Shown here piece after piece: positions 17,032 to 25,641 of a DNA stretch of 64,000 bases (position 1 is its first letter; each line of letters opens with the position of its first letter). The position numbers and the translations under genes were made by a program. Under the pieces are notes generated by a model. The model was not told where the DNA came from. It was given only the letters and a program-made list of their open reading frames with translations, and made no database searches. This stretch comes from Stenotrophomonas sp. 57 (GTDB lineage: Bacteria; Pseudomonadota; Gammaproteobacteria; Xanthomonadales; Xanthomonadaceae): NCBI RefSeq assembly GCF_030291075.1, contig NZ_CP127407.1, positions 1,548,001-1,612,000 of the forward strand, given 5' to 3'.

Positions 17032-18000
17032 ATGCGCCACACCGCCCATCGACTGCTGCGCCTGATCGCCCTGCTGCAGGCCCGCCGCCAGTGGTCCGGC
17101 GCTGAGCTGGCCGAGCGGATGAGCGTGGACAGGCGCAGCATCCGCCGCGACATCGAGCGCCTGCGCGAGCTGGGTTACCCCATCCAGGCCTCGGCCGGGG
17201 TAGGGGGCGGCTACCAGTTGGGGGCTGGGGCGCCGGTCCTGCCGATGCTGCTGGACGAAGAAGAAGCGACCACTCTGGCCATCGCCCTGCGCGCGGCCTC
17301 GGCCACCGTCGCCGGTATCGATGACACCGCACGTGGCCTGCTGTCCAAGCTGGACCCGCTGGTGCCGACCCGCCGTCGCCAACAGGCCGGCGAAGTGCAT
17401 GCCGCCACCGCCACCCTGTCGGATCTGCCCGCTACCGACGCGCGCCTGCTGGGGCGGCTGGCGCAGTACTGCCGGCAGGCGTCGCGGCTGGCCTTCGAGT
17501 ACCGCAGCGCGCAGGATGCGGTCACCCAGCGCGAGGTCGAGGCCCAGCACCTGGTCAACTATGGCCGGCGCTGGTACCTGCTGGCCTGGGACCTGGGACG
17601 CCAGGACTGGCGCACCCTGCGCGTGGACCGCATGGGCGCTGTGCGCGAATGCACCGGACCGGGCCTGCATCGGCGTACGCCGGCGCCCCCGGACGTGATG
17701 GTGCGGCAGGCGGTCAGCCAGGCGCCGTTCGCGCTGCAGGCCATCCTCCGCCTGGCCGGCAGCCATTCCGAGCTGGAAGGCCGCATCCCGCCGTGGTGTG
17801 GGGTACTGGAAGCGGATGGCCCCGACCACTGCCTGCTGCGCATGGGGGCCGAGAGCCGCGGCATGATGCTGGCGCAGATCCTCAGCCTGGACCGCATACC
17901 GGTGGCGCTTTGGACCACCCCGCCGGGCCTGCGCGACGAACTGGCACAGCGCCTGGCCGGCCTCGGCCAGCTGCTGTCTGTGCCGCCGGTCACAGGCTGA
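17032..18000 (+). CDS. YafY-type transcriptional regulator (HTH_11 + WYL)
   Basis: DNA-binding regulator of 322 residues. The N-terminal winged helix-turn-helix reads HRLLRLIALLQARRQWSGAE then ELAERMSVDRRSIRRDIERL. A central linker follows, then a WYL ligand-sensing domain (YGRRWYLLAWDLGRQDWRTL, near residues 178-200) and a WCX-like C-terminal extension. I chose the ATG at 17032 (MRHTAHRLLRL) because it starts the HTH domain directly. It is divergent from the GST gene, and single regulators of this family often act on the neighbouring gene. The ligand is not predictable. Confidence 0.85.
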   Translation: MRHTAHRLLRLIALLQARRQWSGAELAERMSVDRRSIRRDIERLRELGYPIQASAGVGGGYQLGAGAPVLPMLLDEEEATTLAIALRAASATVAGIDDTARGLLSKLDPLVPTRRRQQAGEVHAATATLSDLPATDARLLGRLAQYCRQASRLAFEYRSAQDAVTQREVEAQHLVNYGRRWYLLAWDLGRQDWRTLRVDRMGAVRECTGPGLHRRTPAPPDVMVRQAVSQAPFALQAILRLAGSHSELEGRIPPWCGVLEADGPDHCLLRMGAESRGMMLAQILSLDRIPVALWTTPPGLRDELAQRLAGLGQLLSVPPVTG

Positions 18001-18046
18001 GCCTCATCGCTTGGCAAGCCCCGGCGAAGCTGGGACACTCGCCGCC

Positions 18047-18967
18047 ATGAAGGGGATACTGGGGACAACGGCGATCATCATCGCTGCGCTGACCGCTGCG
18101 CCGGCCAGCGCTGGAACCCTGTACAAGTGCCAGGGCGCCGACGGCGTCACCAGTTATGTGAGCAAGCGGGTGGCCGGCGCGCGCTGCAGCACCATCAGCT
18201 ATGCCCGTGATACCCGTCCGGCGCCGCGTCCGGTGGTGTCCGCACCGAAGCCCGCGCCGACCACTGTGGCCAGCATCGAACGCAATCCGGTCGCCGTGGC
18301 GGCCAGTACCGCTGCGCCTCCCCAGGTGGCACCGGCGCCGGCGGGGTCAGCACCCGCCGCGGCACCGACGCCATCGCGTGCCGGGCGCATGGTCAGTGGC
18401 CAGGTCTATTCCTTCATGAAGGATGGCGTGCGGCATTACACCAGCGCGCGCCCGACCCAGGTGGCCAACCTCGGCCCGGTGCGGACCATCCGCTACAGCT
18501 TCATGGAGCGCTGCTATGCGTGCGGCGTGAATCCGCGCGTGGACTTCGGCACGGTGCGCCTGAACACCTCGGCCTTCCAGGCCGAGATCACTTCGGCTGC
18601 GCGCGAGTTCGGCGTGGAAGAGGCGGTGGTGCGCGCCATCATCCATGCCGAGTCGGCCTACAACCCGACCGCGCTCAGCCGCGCCGGCGCACAGGGCCTG
18701 ATGCAGCTGATGCCGCCGACCGCCGCGCGGTTCGGGGTAAGCGATTCCTATGACGCCGGGCAGAACATCCGCGGTGGCGTGCAGTATCTTGCGTGGTTGC
18801 TGAAGCGCTTCAATGGCGACCTGACCCTGGCCGCGGCGGGCTACAACGCCGGCGAGGGCGCGGTTGACCGCCACGGCGGTGTGCCGCCCTACAGCGAGAC
18901 GCAGTACTACGTGCGCCGGGTCGGCCAGCTGGCCGAGCGTTACCGCACCGCTTTGACCAAGCAGTAG
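18047..18967 (+). CDS. secreted lytic transglycosylase with N-terminal DUF4124
   Basis: Peptidoglycan-cleaving enzyme of 306 residues. A signal peptide (residues 1-22) is followed by a DUF4124-like segment (GTLYKCQGADGVTSYVSK), a Pro/Ala linker (about 60-115) and the SLT domain: HAESAYNPTALSRAGAQGLM with catalytic Glu202, then LMPPTAARFGV and AAAGYNAGEGAV. The stop codon TAG is itself part of the GTAG head of a downstream repeat. The ATG at 18047 is preferred because the signal peptide follows it at once. It is not obviously co-regulated with petA, which has its own promoter. Confidence 0.88.
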   Translation: MKGILGTTAIIIAALTAAPASAGTLYKCQGADGVTSYVSKRVAGARCSTISYARDTRPAPRPVVSAPKPAPTTVASIERNPVAVAASTAAPPQVAPAPAGSAPAAAPTPSRAGRMVSGQVYSFMKDGVRHYTSARPTQVANLGPVRTIRYSFMERCYACGVNPRVDFGTVRLNTSAFQAEITSAAREFGVEEAVVRAIIHAESAYNPTALSRAGAQGLMQLMPPTAARFGVSDSYDAGQNIRGGVQYLAWLLKRFNGDLTLAAAGYNAGEGAVDRHGGVPPYSETQYYVRRVGQLAERYRTALTKQ

Positions 18968-19021
18968 GTGCCGACCGTTGGCCGGCACGCATTTGGTAGT
19001 GCCGGCCGCTGGCCGGCAACC
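18964..19021. repeat. two direct SMAG-like repeats overlapping a stop codon
   Basis: Two GTAG-headed units in the same direction, 18964-18990 and 18996-19021, with stems GTGCCGACC/GGCCGGCAC and GTGCCGGCC/GGCCGGCAA. The first GTAG contributes the TAG stop of the lytic transglycosylase gene. This GCCGGC-type stem differs from the GAGCCGAGC type seen elsewhere, so it is probably another subfamily of the same element. Confidence 0.75.
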
Positions 19022-19047
19022 CCGTAATTCAATGTTGTTGCAATGCG

Positions 19048-19077
19048 TTGTGTGGCGCGCGACGGTTCCGCTACACT
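19048..19077 (+). promoter_or_regulatory. putative sigma-70 promoter of petABC
   Basis: TTGTGT at 19048-19053 and TACACT at 19072-19077, 18 bases apart, lie about 80 bases upstream of petA. The match to TTGACA/TATAAT is moderate; the position just downstream of the repeat pair and upstream of the operon supports it. Confidence 0.4.
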
Positions 19078-19158
19078 CGCCCATGATTCAATGCGGCTCT
19101 GGCCCCCACCGGATCCGCTGGCAGCCTTAAAGCTACCTAATCAATATCGGAGTGCCGG

Positions 19159-19779
19159 ATGGCCAACGATGGGGTACACGATCCAGTCAACACCGGACGT
19201 CGGCGTTTTCTTTCTGCCACCACAGCCGTGGTGGGCGCCGTCGGCGTCGGATTCACCGCAGTTCCTTTCATCAAATCCTGGAACCCCAGTGCCCGCGCCA
19301 AGCTTGCCGGCGCACCGGTGGTGGCCGACATCAGCGCCCTGCAGGAAGGCCAACGCCTGATCGTGGAATGGCGTGGCCAGCCGATCTGGATCGTCAAACG
19401 GTCCAAGGCGATCCTCGACGCGTTGCACGGGCTGGATGGCCGTCTCAAGGACCCCGAGTCCGGCGAGAAGGACCAGCAGCCGGACTACGTGCTCAAGCAG
19501 AACCCCGAACTGCGCTCGATCAAGCCGGACATCTCCGTGCTGGTCGGCCTGTGCACGCACCTGGGCTGCTCGCCGGAAATGGTCGCCGAGATCCGGCCTG
19601 AACCCTACGACCCGCAGTGGAAGGGCGGCTACTTCTGCCCCTGCCACAAGTCGCGCTTCGACATGTCCGGCCGCGTCTTCAAGGACGTGCCGGCGCCGAT
19701 CAACCTGAAGGTGCCCGCGCACCATTACCAGGACGACAACACCATCATCATCGGTGTCGATCCGCAGGGGGCTGCCTGA
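19159..19779 (+). CDS. petA: ubiquinol-cytochrome c reductase, Rieske iron-sulfur subunit
   Basis: 2Fe-2S subunit of the cytochrome bc1 complex in the inner membrane (206 aa). The N-terminus carries a twin-arginine motif (GRRRFLSA, residues 13-20) running into the single membrane anchor. The cluster-binding motifs are CTHLGC (C132, H134, C137) and CPCH (C160, C162, H163), the Cys pair C137/C162 giving the usual disulfide. Length is normal. The stop shares one base with the petB start, giving a tight petA-B-C operon. Confidence 0.96.
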   Translation: MANDGVHDPVNTGRRRFLSATTAVVGAVGVGFTAVPFIKSWNPSARAKLAGAPVVADISALQEGQRLIVEWRGQPIWIVKRSKAILDALHGLDGRLKDPESGEKDQQPDYVLKQNPELRSIKPDISVLVGLCTHLGCSPEMVAEIRPEPYDPQWKGGYFCPCHKSRFDMSGRVFKDVPAPINLKVPAHHYQDDNTIIIGVDPQGAA

Positions 19780-21038
19780 TGGCCAATATCCTCAGCCGTA
19801 CCGCCAGCGGCGTGGCCGACTGGGTCAACGCCCGCGCGCCCGGCCTGATGCCGGTCTACCGCAAGCACGTCAGCGAGTACTACGCGCCGAAGAACTTCAA
19901 CATCTGGTACTACTTCGGTTCGCTGGCGCTGCTGGTGCTGGTCAACCAGATCGTCACCGGCATCTTCCTGACGATGCACTACAAGACCAACGCCGCCGAG
20001 GCGTTCGGTTCCATCGAATACATCATGCGGGACGTGGAGTGGGGCTGGCTGATCCGCTACATGCACTCCACCGGGGCCTCGCTGTTCTTCATCGTGGTCT
20101 ACCTGCACATGTTCCGCGGTCTGCTGTACGGCAGTTACCAGAAGCCGCGCGAGCTGGTGTGGATCCTGGGCATGCTGATCTACCTGGTGCTGATGGCCGA
20201 AGCCTTCATGGGTTACGTGCTGCCGTGGGGCCAGATGTCGTTCTGGGGCGCCAAGGTGATCATCTCGCTGTTCGGCGCGATACCGGTGATCGGCAATGGC
20301 CTGACCGAATGGATCATGGGCGACTACCTGCCCAGTGATGCCACGCTCAACCGCTTCTTCGCACTGCATGTCATCGCATTGCCGCTGGTGCTGTTGCTGC
20401 TGGTGGTACTGCACCTGGGCGCGCTGCACGAAGTGGGTTCGAACAACCCCGATGGCGTGGAGATCAAGAAGGGGCCGAAGGGCAACCGCTGGTCGCCGAG
20501 CGCACCGGCCGACGGCATTCCGTTCCACCCGTACTACACGCTCAAGGATGGCGTCGGCGCCGGCTTCCTGCTGATCATCGCTGCCTTCATCATCTTCTTC
20601 GCCCCCGGTTTCGGCGGCCTGTTCCTGGAGCACGACAACTTCACCGAGGCCAACCGCCTGGTGACCCCGGAACACATCAAGCCGGTCTGGTACTACACGC
20701 CGTACTACGCGATGTTGCGGGTGGTGCCGAACAAGCTGGGTGGCGTGCTGGTGATGTTCTCGGCCATCGCGATCCTGTTCCTGGTGCCATGGCTGGACAA
20801 GGCGAAGGTGAAGTCGGTGCGCTACCGCGGCTGGATCTCGAAGGTGATGCTGGGCGTGCTGGCGGTGTGCTTCGTGTGGCTGGGCGTAATCGGCTCCGGT
20901 CCGGGCACCGACGTGCACGAGACCTACATCGGGCGGGTGCTGACCTTCCTGTACTTCGCGTTCTTCATCACCATGCCGCTATGGACACGGTTGGACAAGA
21001 CCAAGCCGGTACCGGAGAGGGTGACCACCCATGACTGA
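19779..21038 (+). CDS. petB: cytochrome b of the bc1 complex
   Basis: Di-heme membrane subunit carrying the quinol oxidation and reduction sites (419 aa). Visible hallmarks are MHYKTNAAEAFGSIEYIMRD, the heme-ligand helix (RYMHSTGASLFFIVVYLHMF) with its spaced His, the YGSYQKPRELVWILG loop, the LPWGQMSFWGAKV Qo-site region and the partner His in FFALHVIALPL. Eight or nine membrane helices fit the length. I start at the ATG overlapping the petA stop (TGATG). Confidence 0.96.
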   Translation: MANILSRTASGVADWVNARAPGLMPVYRKHVSEYYAPKNFNIWYYFGSLALLVLVNQIVTGIFLTMHYKTNAAEAFGSIEYIMRDVEWGWLIRYMHSTGASLFFIVVYLHMFRGLLYGSYQKPRELVWILGMLIYLVLMAEAFMGYVLPWGQMSFWGAKVIISLFGAIPVIGNGLTEWIMGDYLPSDATLNRFFALHVIALPLVLLLLVVLHLGALHEVGSNNPDGVEIKKGPKGNRWSPSAPADGIPFHPYYTLKDGVGAGFLLIIAAFIIFFAPGFGGLFLEHDNFTEANRLVTPEHIKPVWYYTPYYAMLRVVPNKLGGVLVMFSAIAILFLVPWLDKAKVKSVRYRGWISKVMLGVLAVCFVWLGVIGSGPGTDVHETYIGRVLTFLYFAFFITMPLWTRLDKTKPVPERVTTHD

Positions 21039-21780
21039 TCGCTGGATGGTCCGGCTGGCCATGACGGCCGCCCTGATGCTGGGCAGTTTCCTGGCCTCCG
21101 CCGCCGAAGGTGGCGCCACGCTGCTGCAGGCCGGCAACGACCTGGGTGACCGTGCCTCGCTGCAGCGCGGCGCGCAGCTGTACATGAACTACTGCTCCGG
21201 CTGCCACGCGCTGAAGTACCTGCGCTACTCGCGGATGGCGCAGGACCTGGGCCTGACCGAAGAAGAGGTGATGAACAACCTCAACTTCACCGGCTCGGCG
21301 ATCGGCGACCCGATCCCGGTGGCGATGCCGAAGGAGAACGCGGAGAAGTGGTTCGGCAAGATGCCACCCGATCTCAGCCTGATCTCGCGTGTGCGGGGCA
21401 GTGACTGGGTCTACACTTATCTCAAGTCGTTCTATCTGGACAGCAGCCGCCCGCTGGGCTGGAACAACGCGCTGTTCGCCAACGCGTCCATGCCCAACCC
21501 GCTGTGGGAGATGCAGGGCCTGCAGCATGCGGTGCACGGCAAGGCGGAAGCGCCCGGCATGGACCCGCCGGTGACCGGCCTGAAAATCGAAACGCCCGGG
21601 TCGGTCGATGCCGGCCAGTACGATCAGGCCGTGCGGGACATCACCAACTTCCTCGAATACGCCGGTGAACCGGCCGCGCTCAAGCGCCAGCAGCTGGGCG
21701 TGTGGGTGATCCTGTTCCTGGCCCTGCTGACGTTCCTGCTGTACCTGCTGAAGAAGGAATACTGGAAGGACGTTCACTGA
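21031..21780 (+). CDS. petC: cytochrome c1
   Basis: Periplasmic heme subunit of bc1, anchored by one C-terminal helix (249 aa). Residues 1-25 are a signal peptide, the heme c site is YCSGCH (C55, C58, H59) and the axial Met is likely in KMPPDLSLISRVRG. The C-terminal anchor is QLGVWVILFLALLTFLLYLL then KKEYWK. The gene overlaps petB by eight bases in another frame, which is common for this operon. Confidence 0.95.
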   Translation: MTDRWMVRLAMTAALMLGSFLASAAEGGATLLQAGNDLGDRASLQRGAQLYMNYCSGCHALKYLRYSRMAQDLGLTEEEVMNNLNFTGSAIGDPIPVAMPKENAEKWFGKMPPDLSLISRVRGSDWVYTYLKSFYLDSSRPLGWNNALFANASMPNPLWEMQGLQHAVHGKAEAPGMDPPVTGLKIETPGSVDAGQYDQAVRDITNFLEYAGEPAALKRQQLGVWVILFLALLTFLLYLLKKEYWKDVH

Positions 21781-21914
21781 TTCTGCCGCCGGCCATCGCA
21801 CGGGCCTATTGGCTTTTGTGATGGTCGGTTGCACACTCGGGGAGGAGTCGATCGCTGGCACGGTGCCGGCGGCGCCGATGCGGCAGGCGGTCTCCTGTCG
21901 TGGGAGAGCCTTTG

Positions 21915-22550
21915 ATGGCGGCGAGCGTACGCATGCGCAATACACTGACGCTGTTTTCTTCGAACGACGATGTGCTGTGCCACCGTGTACGCCTGGTGCT
22001 GGCGGCCAAGGGGGTCACGTTCGACTTCGTTCCGGTCGATCCGCAGAACCCGCCTGAAGACCTGATCGACCTCAATCCATACCATTCGGTGCCGACCCTG
22101 GTCGAGCGCGAGCTGGTGCTGTACGCCGCCTCGGTGGTCAGCGAGTACCTGGATGAGCGTTATCCGCATCCGCCACTGATGCCGGTTGATCCGCTCTCCC
22201 GCGCACGCATCCGCTTGGCGATGCTGCGCATCGAGCACGACTGGGTGCCGCAGGTGCAGGCCATCCAGCTGGGCAACAAGACCCAGGCCGAGGCCGGGCG
22301 CAAGCGCCTGAAGGAGCTGCTGACCGCCTCGCTGCCGCTGTTCAAGGCCAGCAAGTTCTTCCTCAACCCGGAAATGAGCCTGGCCGACTGCGCGATGGCG
22401 CCGATCATCTGGCGCCTGCAGTCGCTGGATGTGCCGCTGCCGAAGGATGGCAAGGCGATCGAAGACTACGGCAACCGTATTTTCCGCCACCCCGGTTTCG
22501 TCCGCAGCCTGACCGACCAGGAAAAGAAGCTGCGCGATCTGCCGGTCTGA
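21915..22550 (+). CDS. sspA: stringent starvation protein A
   Basis: GST-fold protein that binds RNA polymerase and supports stress and stationary-phase transcription (211 aa). The N-terminal thioredoxin-like part reads LFSSNDDVLCHRVRLVLAAK and the typical loop is DLNPYHSVPTLVERELVLY. The residues needed for glutathione catalysis are not conserved, as expected for SspA. I chose the ATG at 21915 behind GGGAGAG; a GTG five codons earlier is possible. The gene follows petC after 134 bases and precedes sspB, the order petABC-sspA-sspB being common in proteobacteria. Confidence 0.92.
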   Translation: MAASVRMRNTLTLFSSNDDVLCHRVRLVLAAKGVTFDFVPVDPQNPPEDLIDLNPYHSVPTLVERELVLYAASVVSEYLDERYPHPPLMPVDPLSRARIRLAMLRIEHDWVPQVQAIQLGNKTQAEAGRKRLKELLTASLPLFKASKFFLNPEMSLADCAMAPIIWRLQSLDVPLPKDGKAIEDYGNRIFRHPGFVRSLTDQEKKLRDLPV

Positions 22551-22634
22551 TCCGGCCATGCGTAACCCGTCTGTACGCCGACCGGCGTGCAGGCGATCCG
22601 CCCCGGCAGGGCGCCGGGCGCGTACACTTCACGG

Positions 22635-23087
22635 ATGACCGAAGACTTCTTCCACATGACCAGCCACCGCCCGTACCTGCTGCGGGCGCTGGTGGAATGG
22701 ATCAACGACAACCAGCTGACCCCGCATATCCTGGTCGACGCCGGCGTTCCCGGCGTGCAGGTCCCGCCTTCGGCGGTCAAGGATGGCCGGGTCGTGCTCA
22801 ACATCGCCGAACGTGCCGTCGTGCGGCTGATGATCGACAACGAGATGGTGAGCTTCTCGGCGCGCTTCTCCGGCACCAGCTACCCGGTGCAGGTACCGAT
22901 CAGCGCCGTGCTGGCCGTCTACGCCCGCGAGACCGGGCAGGGCATGGCGCTGCCGGATGACATTCCGGGCAGCGAGACCGCTCCGACCAGTGACGAGCTG
23001 CTGCACGAGGACGGTACGCCGCCGGACGATACGCCGCCGGCCAGTCCGCCACCGAAGGGCCGCCCGAATCTGCGCGTGGTCAAGTAA
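22635..23087 (+). CDS. sspB: ClpXP adaptor SspB
   Basis: Delivers ssrA-tagged proteins to the ClpXP protease (150 aa). The folded domain begins MTSHRPYLLRALVEWINDNQ and continues TPHILVDAGVPGVQVP and NIAERAVVRLMIDNEMVSFS. A disordered Asp/Pro-rich linker ends in the ClpX-binding tail RPNLRVVK, nearly the classical sequence. Start at ATG 22635; an internal Met seven codons later is an alternative. A strong terminator follows directly. Confidence 0.93.
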   Translation: MTEDFFHMTSHRPYLLRALVEWINDNQLTPHILVDAGVPGVQVPPSAVKDGRVVLNIAERAVVRLMIDNEMVSFSARFSGTSYPVQVPISAVLAVYARETGQGMALPDDIPGSETAPTSDELLHEDGTPPDDTPPASPPPKGRPNLRVVK

Positions 23088-23094
23088 TGTTTCC

Positions 23095-23121
23095 AACGCC
23101 GCCCCGATGGGCGGCGTTTTT
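23095..23121 (+). terminator. rho-independent terminator after sspB
   Basis: Perfect 10-bp stem AACGCCGCCC / GGGCGGCGTT with loop CGAT, followed by TTTT, starting eight bases after the sspB stop. Confidence 0.9.
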
Positions 23122-23154
23122 CTTTGCAGGATTCACCGGTGGGGCAGGGATTGT

Positions 23155-23181
23155 GTGGGTGCCGACGTTGGTCGGCACACC
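23155..23181. repeat. solitary SMAG-like palindrome
   Basis: GTGCCGAC/GTCGGCAC stem with a four-base loop between sspB and the convergent DUF3301 gene. The head reads GTGG rather than GTAG, so it may be a decayed copy. Confidence 0.6.
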
Positions 23182-23189
23182 TTCAGTCC

Positions 23190-23540
23190 TTACACATCCT
23201 CGGCATCGCCCACATCCGGCCGGATCTGGCTGATCCGCGCTGCGCCGGGGCCGGTAAACGAAATCAACTGGTCACCGCGCAGCACCATGCGGCCCACGTG
23301 GCGATCGAGGCCATCGTAGGAATACTCGAACTTGAAGGTGCGTTCGAAGCCGAGCCGTCCGTCCTCGCCGCGCGACAGGCGCAGGCCGGTGGCGTGAACC
23401 GCCTGGTCCAGCCATTGCACATCGGCTGCGCGGCAGGCATTGCGGCCCAGCTCGACCGCACGTTCGGCGGCCGAACGCGCAGCGTTCCAGAAGAAATAGA
23501 TGATTCCGCCGGCAATCAGCAACAGCAGCAGGGTGGGCAT
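23190..23540 (-). CDS. DUF3301 single-pass membrane protein
   Basis: A 116-residue protein with an N-terminal membrane helix (MPTLLLLLIAGGIIYFFWNA) followed by the DUF3301 pattern: AERAVELGRNACRAADVQWL, then DQAVHATGLRLSRGEDGRLG, then FERTFKFEYSYDGLDRHVG with the ending GRMVLRGDQLISFTGP. The function of the family is unknown. I use the ATG at 23540, at the start of the helix; an in-frame Met ten codons earlier is possible. It is convergent with sspB and downstream of a DUF2272 gene on the same strand. Confidence 0.8.
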   Translation of the reverse strand: MPTLLLLLIAGGIIYFFWNAARSAAERAVELGRNACRAADVQWLDQAVHATGLRLSRGEDGRLGFERTFKFEYSYDGLDRHVGRMVLRGDQLISFTGPGAARISQIRPDVGDAEDV

Positions 23541-23607
23541 GGCATCAGCCGTCAGGGATCGATCCTGCAAAGATGGCGGCGAACGCGCGCTGGATCAAGC
23601 GCCGGCA

Positions 23608-24609
23608 TCACCGTGTCGATTGTGGTTCGCCCGACACCTGCGGTGCCGGGACCTGGGTCGGTTGCGTCGGCGAGGTAGGCTGCATCGGCGCGGCAGTGGG
23701 CGAGGGCATCACCAGCGGTGACGTGGCGGTCAGCTGCAGCAGCGCAGCCCAGTCCTGGCGGTTGAAACTGCATTCTTCCTCGCGCCCGGGGGTGCAGCTG
23801 GGGTCGATGCCGGTGCTGTTGCGTTCGCGCGCCGGAGGCAGCTTGATCAGCCCGGTACGATCCAGCTGCAGCAACCGCATCGCCACCGTGTTCATTACGT
23901 TGCCGCCCACCAGGTACAGGGTCTGGTCGCCGCCGAGGTTGGCCGCCACCACCACTTCGCAATGCGATTTCCAATGGCCCACCGAGCCATTGCCCAGCGC
24001 CTGCACCAGCCCGCTGTAGCTGAGCGTGGTGCTGCGGTCACGCAGGAAGCACAGCAGGTCGCCCGGCGCGGGCTTGGCGGTGGCCGGGTCGACCAGCCGA
24101 TGGGGCACGCCCGATGGGCCGCCCTGGTACGCCGCGCGGATGTAGTCGATGTGGCGGGGCGAGGTGTTGAAGCCCGGAACACCGGCGCGCACCATCACCC
24201 AGGAAATGAAGGCGGCCGACCACGGGTTGTCGATCAGGAACGCCCGGCAGTCGCTGTCGGTGTAGCGCGTGCCCAACGGGGCCAGGCAGCTGCTGGCACC
24301 GGCGATGCTGCCCATCGCATTGAGCGTGCCGCTGTCGCGCCAGTAGCCGGCCACGCGCCGCCAGGCGATCAGGCCGTTGTCGGCCAGGTGATCGCTTTCG
24401 GCCTCGGTGACGCTGAGGCTGGCGGCGCGGCCATCACGATCGATGAAGGGCCGGAACCACAGCCGGTGCTCGTTGCAGGCGGTGTTGCGGATGGCCACGG
24501 CCAAGGGGCTGAGGCCGAAGCGCGGCGGCACATCGCAGGCTTCGGCGGCCGCCGCGGACAGCGGCGCCGCGGCCAGCAGCAGGCAGGCAGGCAAGAGCAT
24601 CCGGCGCAT
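23608..24609 (-). CDS. secreted DUF2272 protein
   Basis: A 333-residue exported protein. I start at the ATG at 24609, which follows CAGGAG and directly begins a signal peptide (MRRMLLPACLLLAAAPLSAA). The DUF2272 core includes FLIDNPWSAAFISWVMVRAG, then PGFNTSPRHIDYIRAAY and KPAPGDLLCFLRDR followed by a HWKSHCEVVVA segment. The Cys/His pattern resembles amidase/NlpC-like folds, so cell-wall hydrolysis is possible but not shown. The last 45 residues are a low-complexity Pro/Thr/Gln tail. Confidence 0.78.
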   Translation of the reverse strand: MRRMLLPACLLLAAAPLSAAAAEACDVPPRFGLSPLAVAIRNTACNEHRLWFRPFIDRDGRAASLSVTEAESDHLADNGLIAWRRVAGYWRDSGTLNAMGSIAGASSCLAPLGTRYTDSDCRAFLIDNPWSAAFISWVMVRAGVPGFNTSPRHIDYIRAAYQGGPSGVPHRLVDPATAKPAPGDLLCFLRDRSTTLSYSGLVQALGNGSVGHWKSHCEVVVAANLGGDQTLYLVGGNVMNTVAMRLLQLDRTGLIKLPPARERNSTGIDPSCTPGREEECSFNRQDWAALLQLTATSPLVMPSPTAAPMQPTSPTQPTQVPAPQVSGEPQSTR

Positions 24610-24683
24610 GCGCGGCTCCTGTGGGGGATGGCCGCAGCGTCGCAGAGGCGGCCGTCGCCGAGCCGTGAAGGCGTCCCGGGTCG

Positions 24684-24775
24684 TGTAGAGCCGAGCCCAT
24701 GCTCGGCTCATCGCGCGAAGCGCGTGCAGGGCGCGCCGCAAATCGACAAGCAGCCGAGCGTAGGCTCGGCTCTAC
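24684..24775. repeat. SMAG palindrome pair, head to head
   Basis: A GTAG unit from 24684 and an inverted copy ending in CTAC at 24772-24775, both with the GAGCCGAGC-type stem, separated by 40 bases containing another GCGCG hairpin. It lies between nadC and the DUF2272 gene, both on the minus strand. Confidence 0.85.
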
Positions 24776-24789
24776 AGGTCCTGCAGGCC

Positions 24790-25641
24790 TCAACCCGGCG
24801 GCGGGCCCAGCTTCAGCGACAGGTCGATGGCCTGCACGTGCTTGGTCAGGCCGCCGATGGAAATGCAGTCCACGCCGTCTTCGGCGATCGAACGCAGGCC
24901 ACCCAGTCCGACGCTGCCGGAGACTTCCAGCGGGATGCGGCCGGCCGTGATGCGCACCGCCTCGCGGCGCAGATCCGGGCTGAAGTCATCCAGCAGGATG
25001 CGTTCGCAGCCAGCTTCCAGTGCCTGCCGCAGCTGCGCCAGATCCTCGACCTCGACCACCAGCGGCAATGCCGGCCATTGCCGGCGCGCCGCAGCCACCG
25101 CCGCGGCCAGCGAACCGGCGGCACGGATGTGGTTTTCCTTCAGCATCACCGTGTCGTACAGGCCGAAGCGGTGGTTCTCGCCGCCGCCGCATCGCACCGC
25201 GTACTTCTGCGCCAGGCGCAGGCCGGGCACGGTCTTGCGGGTGTCGAGGATGCGCGTGCCGGTACCGGCCACGGCGGCCACGTAGCGGGCCGTGGTGGTG
25301 GCGGTGCCGGACAGCGTCTGCAGGAAGTTCAGCGAGGTGCGCTCGGCACTGACCAGGCTGCGGCTGCGCCCGTGCAGCAGCGCCAGCACGGTGCCGGCAG
25401 TGACCGCGTCACCTTCGGAGACACGCCATTCGATGCGCACCTCCGGGTCGAGCGCGCGGTGGGTGGCGTCGAACCAGGGGCGACCGGCGATCACTCCGTC
25501 CTGCTTGCACAGCAGGTAAGCGCTGTCGGCCTGGTCGGGCAGCAGGGCGGCGGTGACGTCGCCGCTGCCCAGGTCCTCGGCCAGCGCACGCGCGACATCG
25601 GCGGCGACAACGGCCGCATCCGGCGTCGGCAGCGCGCTCAT
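24790..25641 (-). CDS. nadC: nicotinate-nucleotide pyrophosphorylase (quinolinate phosphoribosyltransferase)
   Basis: De novo NAD synthesis: quinolinate plus PRPP gives nicotinate mononucleotide and CO2. The 283-residue product shows EDLGSGDVTAALLP at the N-terminus, the substrate loop SAERTSLNFLQTLSGTATTT, then ILDTRKTVPGLRLAQKYAVR and CGGGENHRFGLYD, and the late VEVEDLAQLRQAL and LEVSGSVGLGGLRSIAEDGV motifs. The length is normal. The start overlaps the stop of the UPF0434 gene by four bases. nadA and nadB are not in the window. Confidence 0.95.
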   Translation of the reverse strand: MSALPTPDAAVVAADVARALAEDLGSGDVTAALLPDQADSAYLLCKQDGVIAGRPWFDATHRALDPEVRIEWRVSEGDAVTAGTVLALLHGRSRSLVSAERTSLNFLQTLSGTATTTARYVAAVAGTGTRILDTRKTVPGLRLAQKYAVRCGGGENHRFGLYDTVMLKENHIRAAGSLAAAVAAARRQWPALPLVVEVEDLAQLRQALEAGCERILLDDFSPDLRREAVRITAGRIPLEVSGSVGLGGLRSIAEDGVDCISIGGLTKHVQAIDLSLKLGPPPG

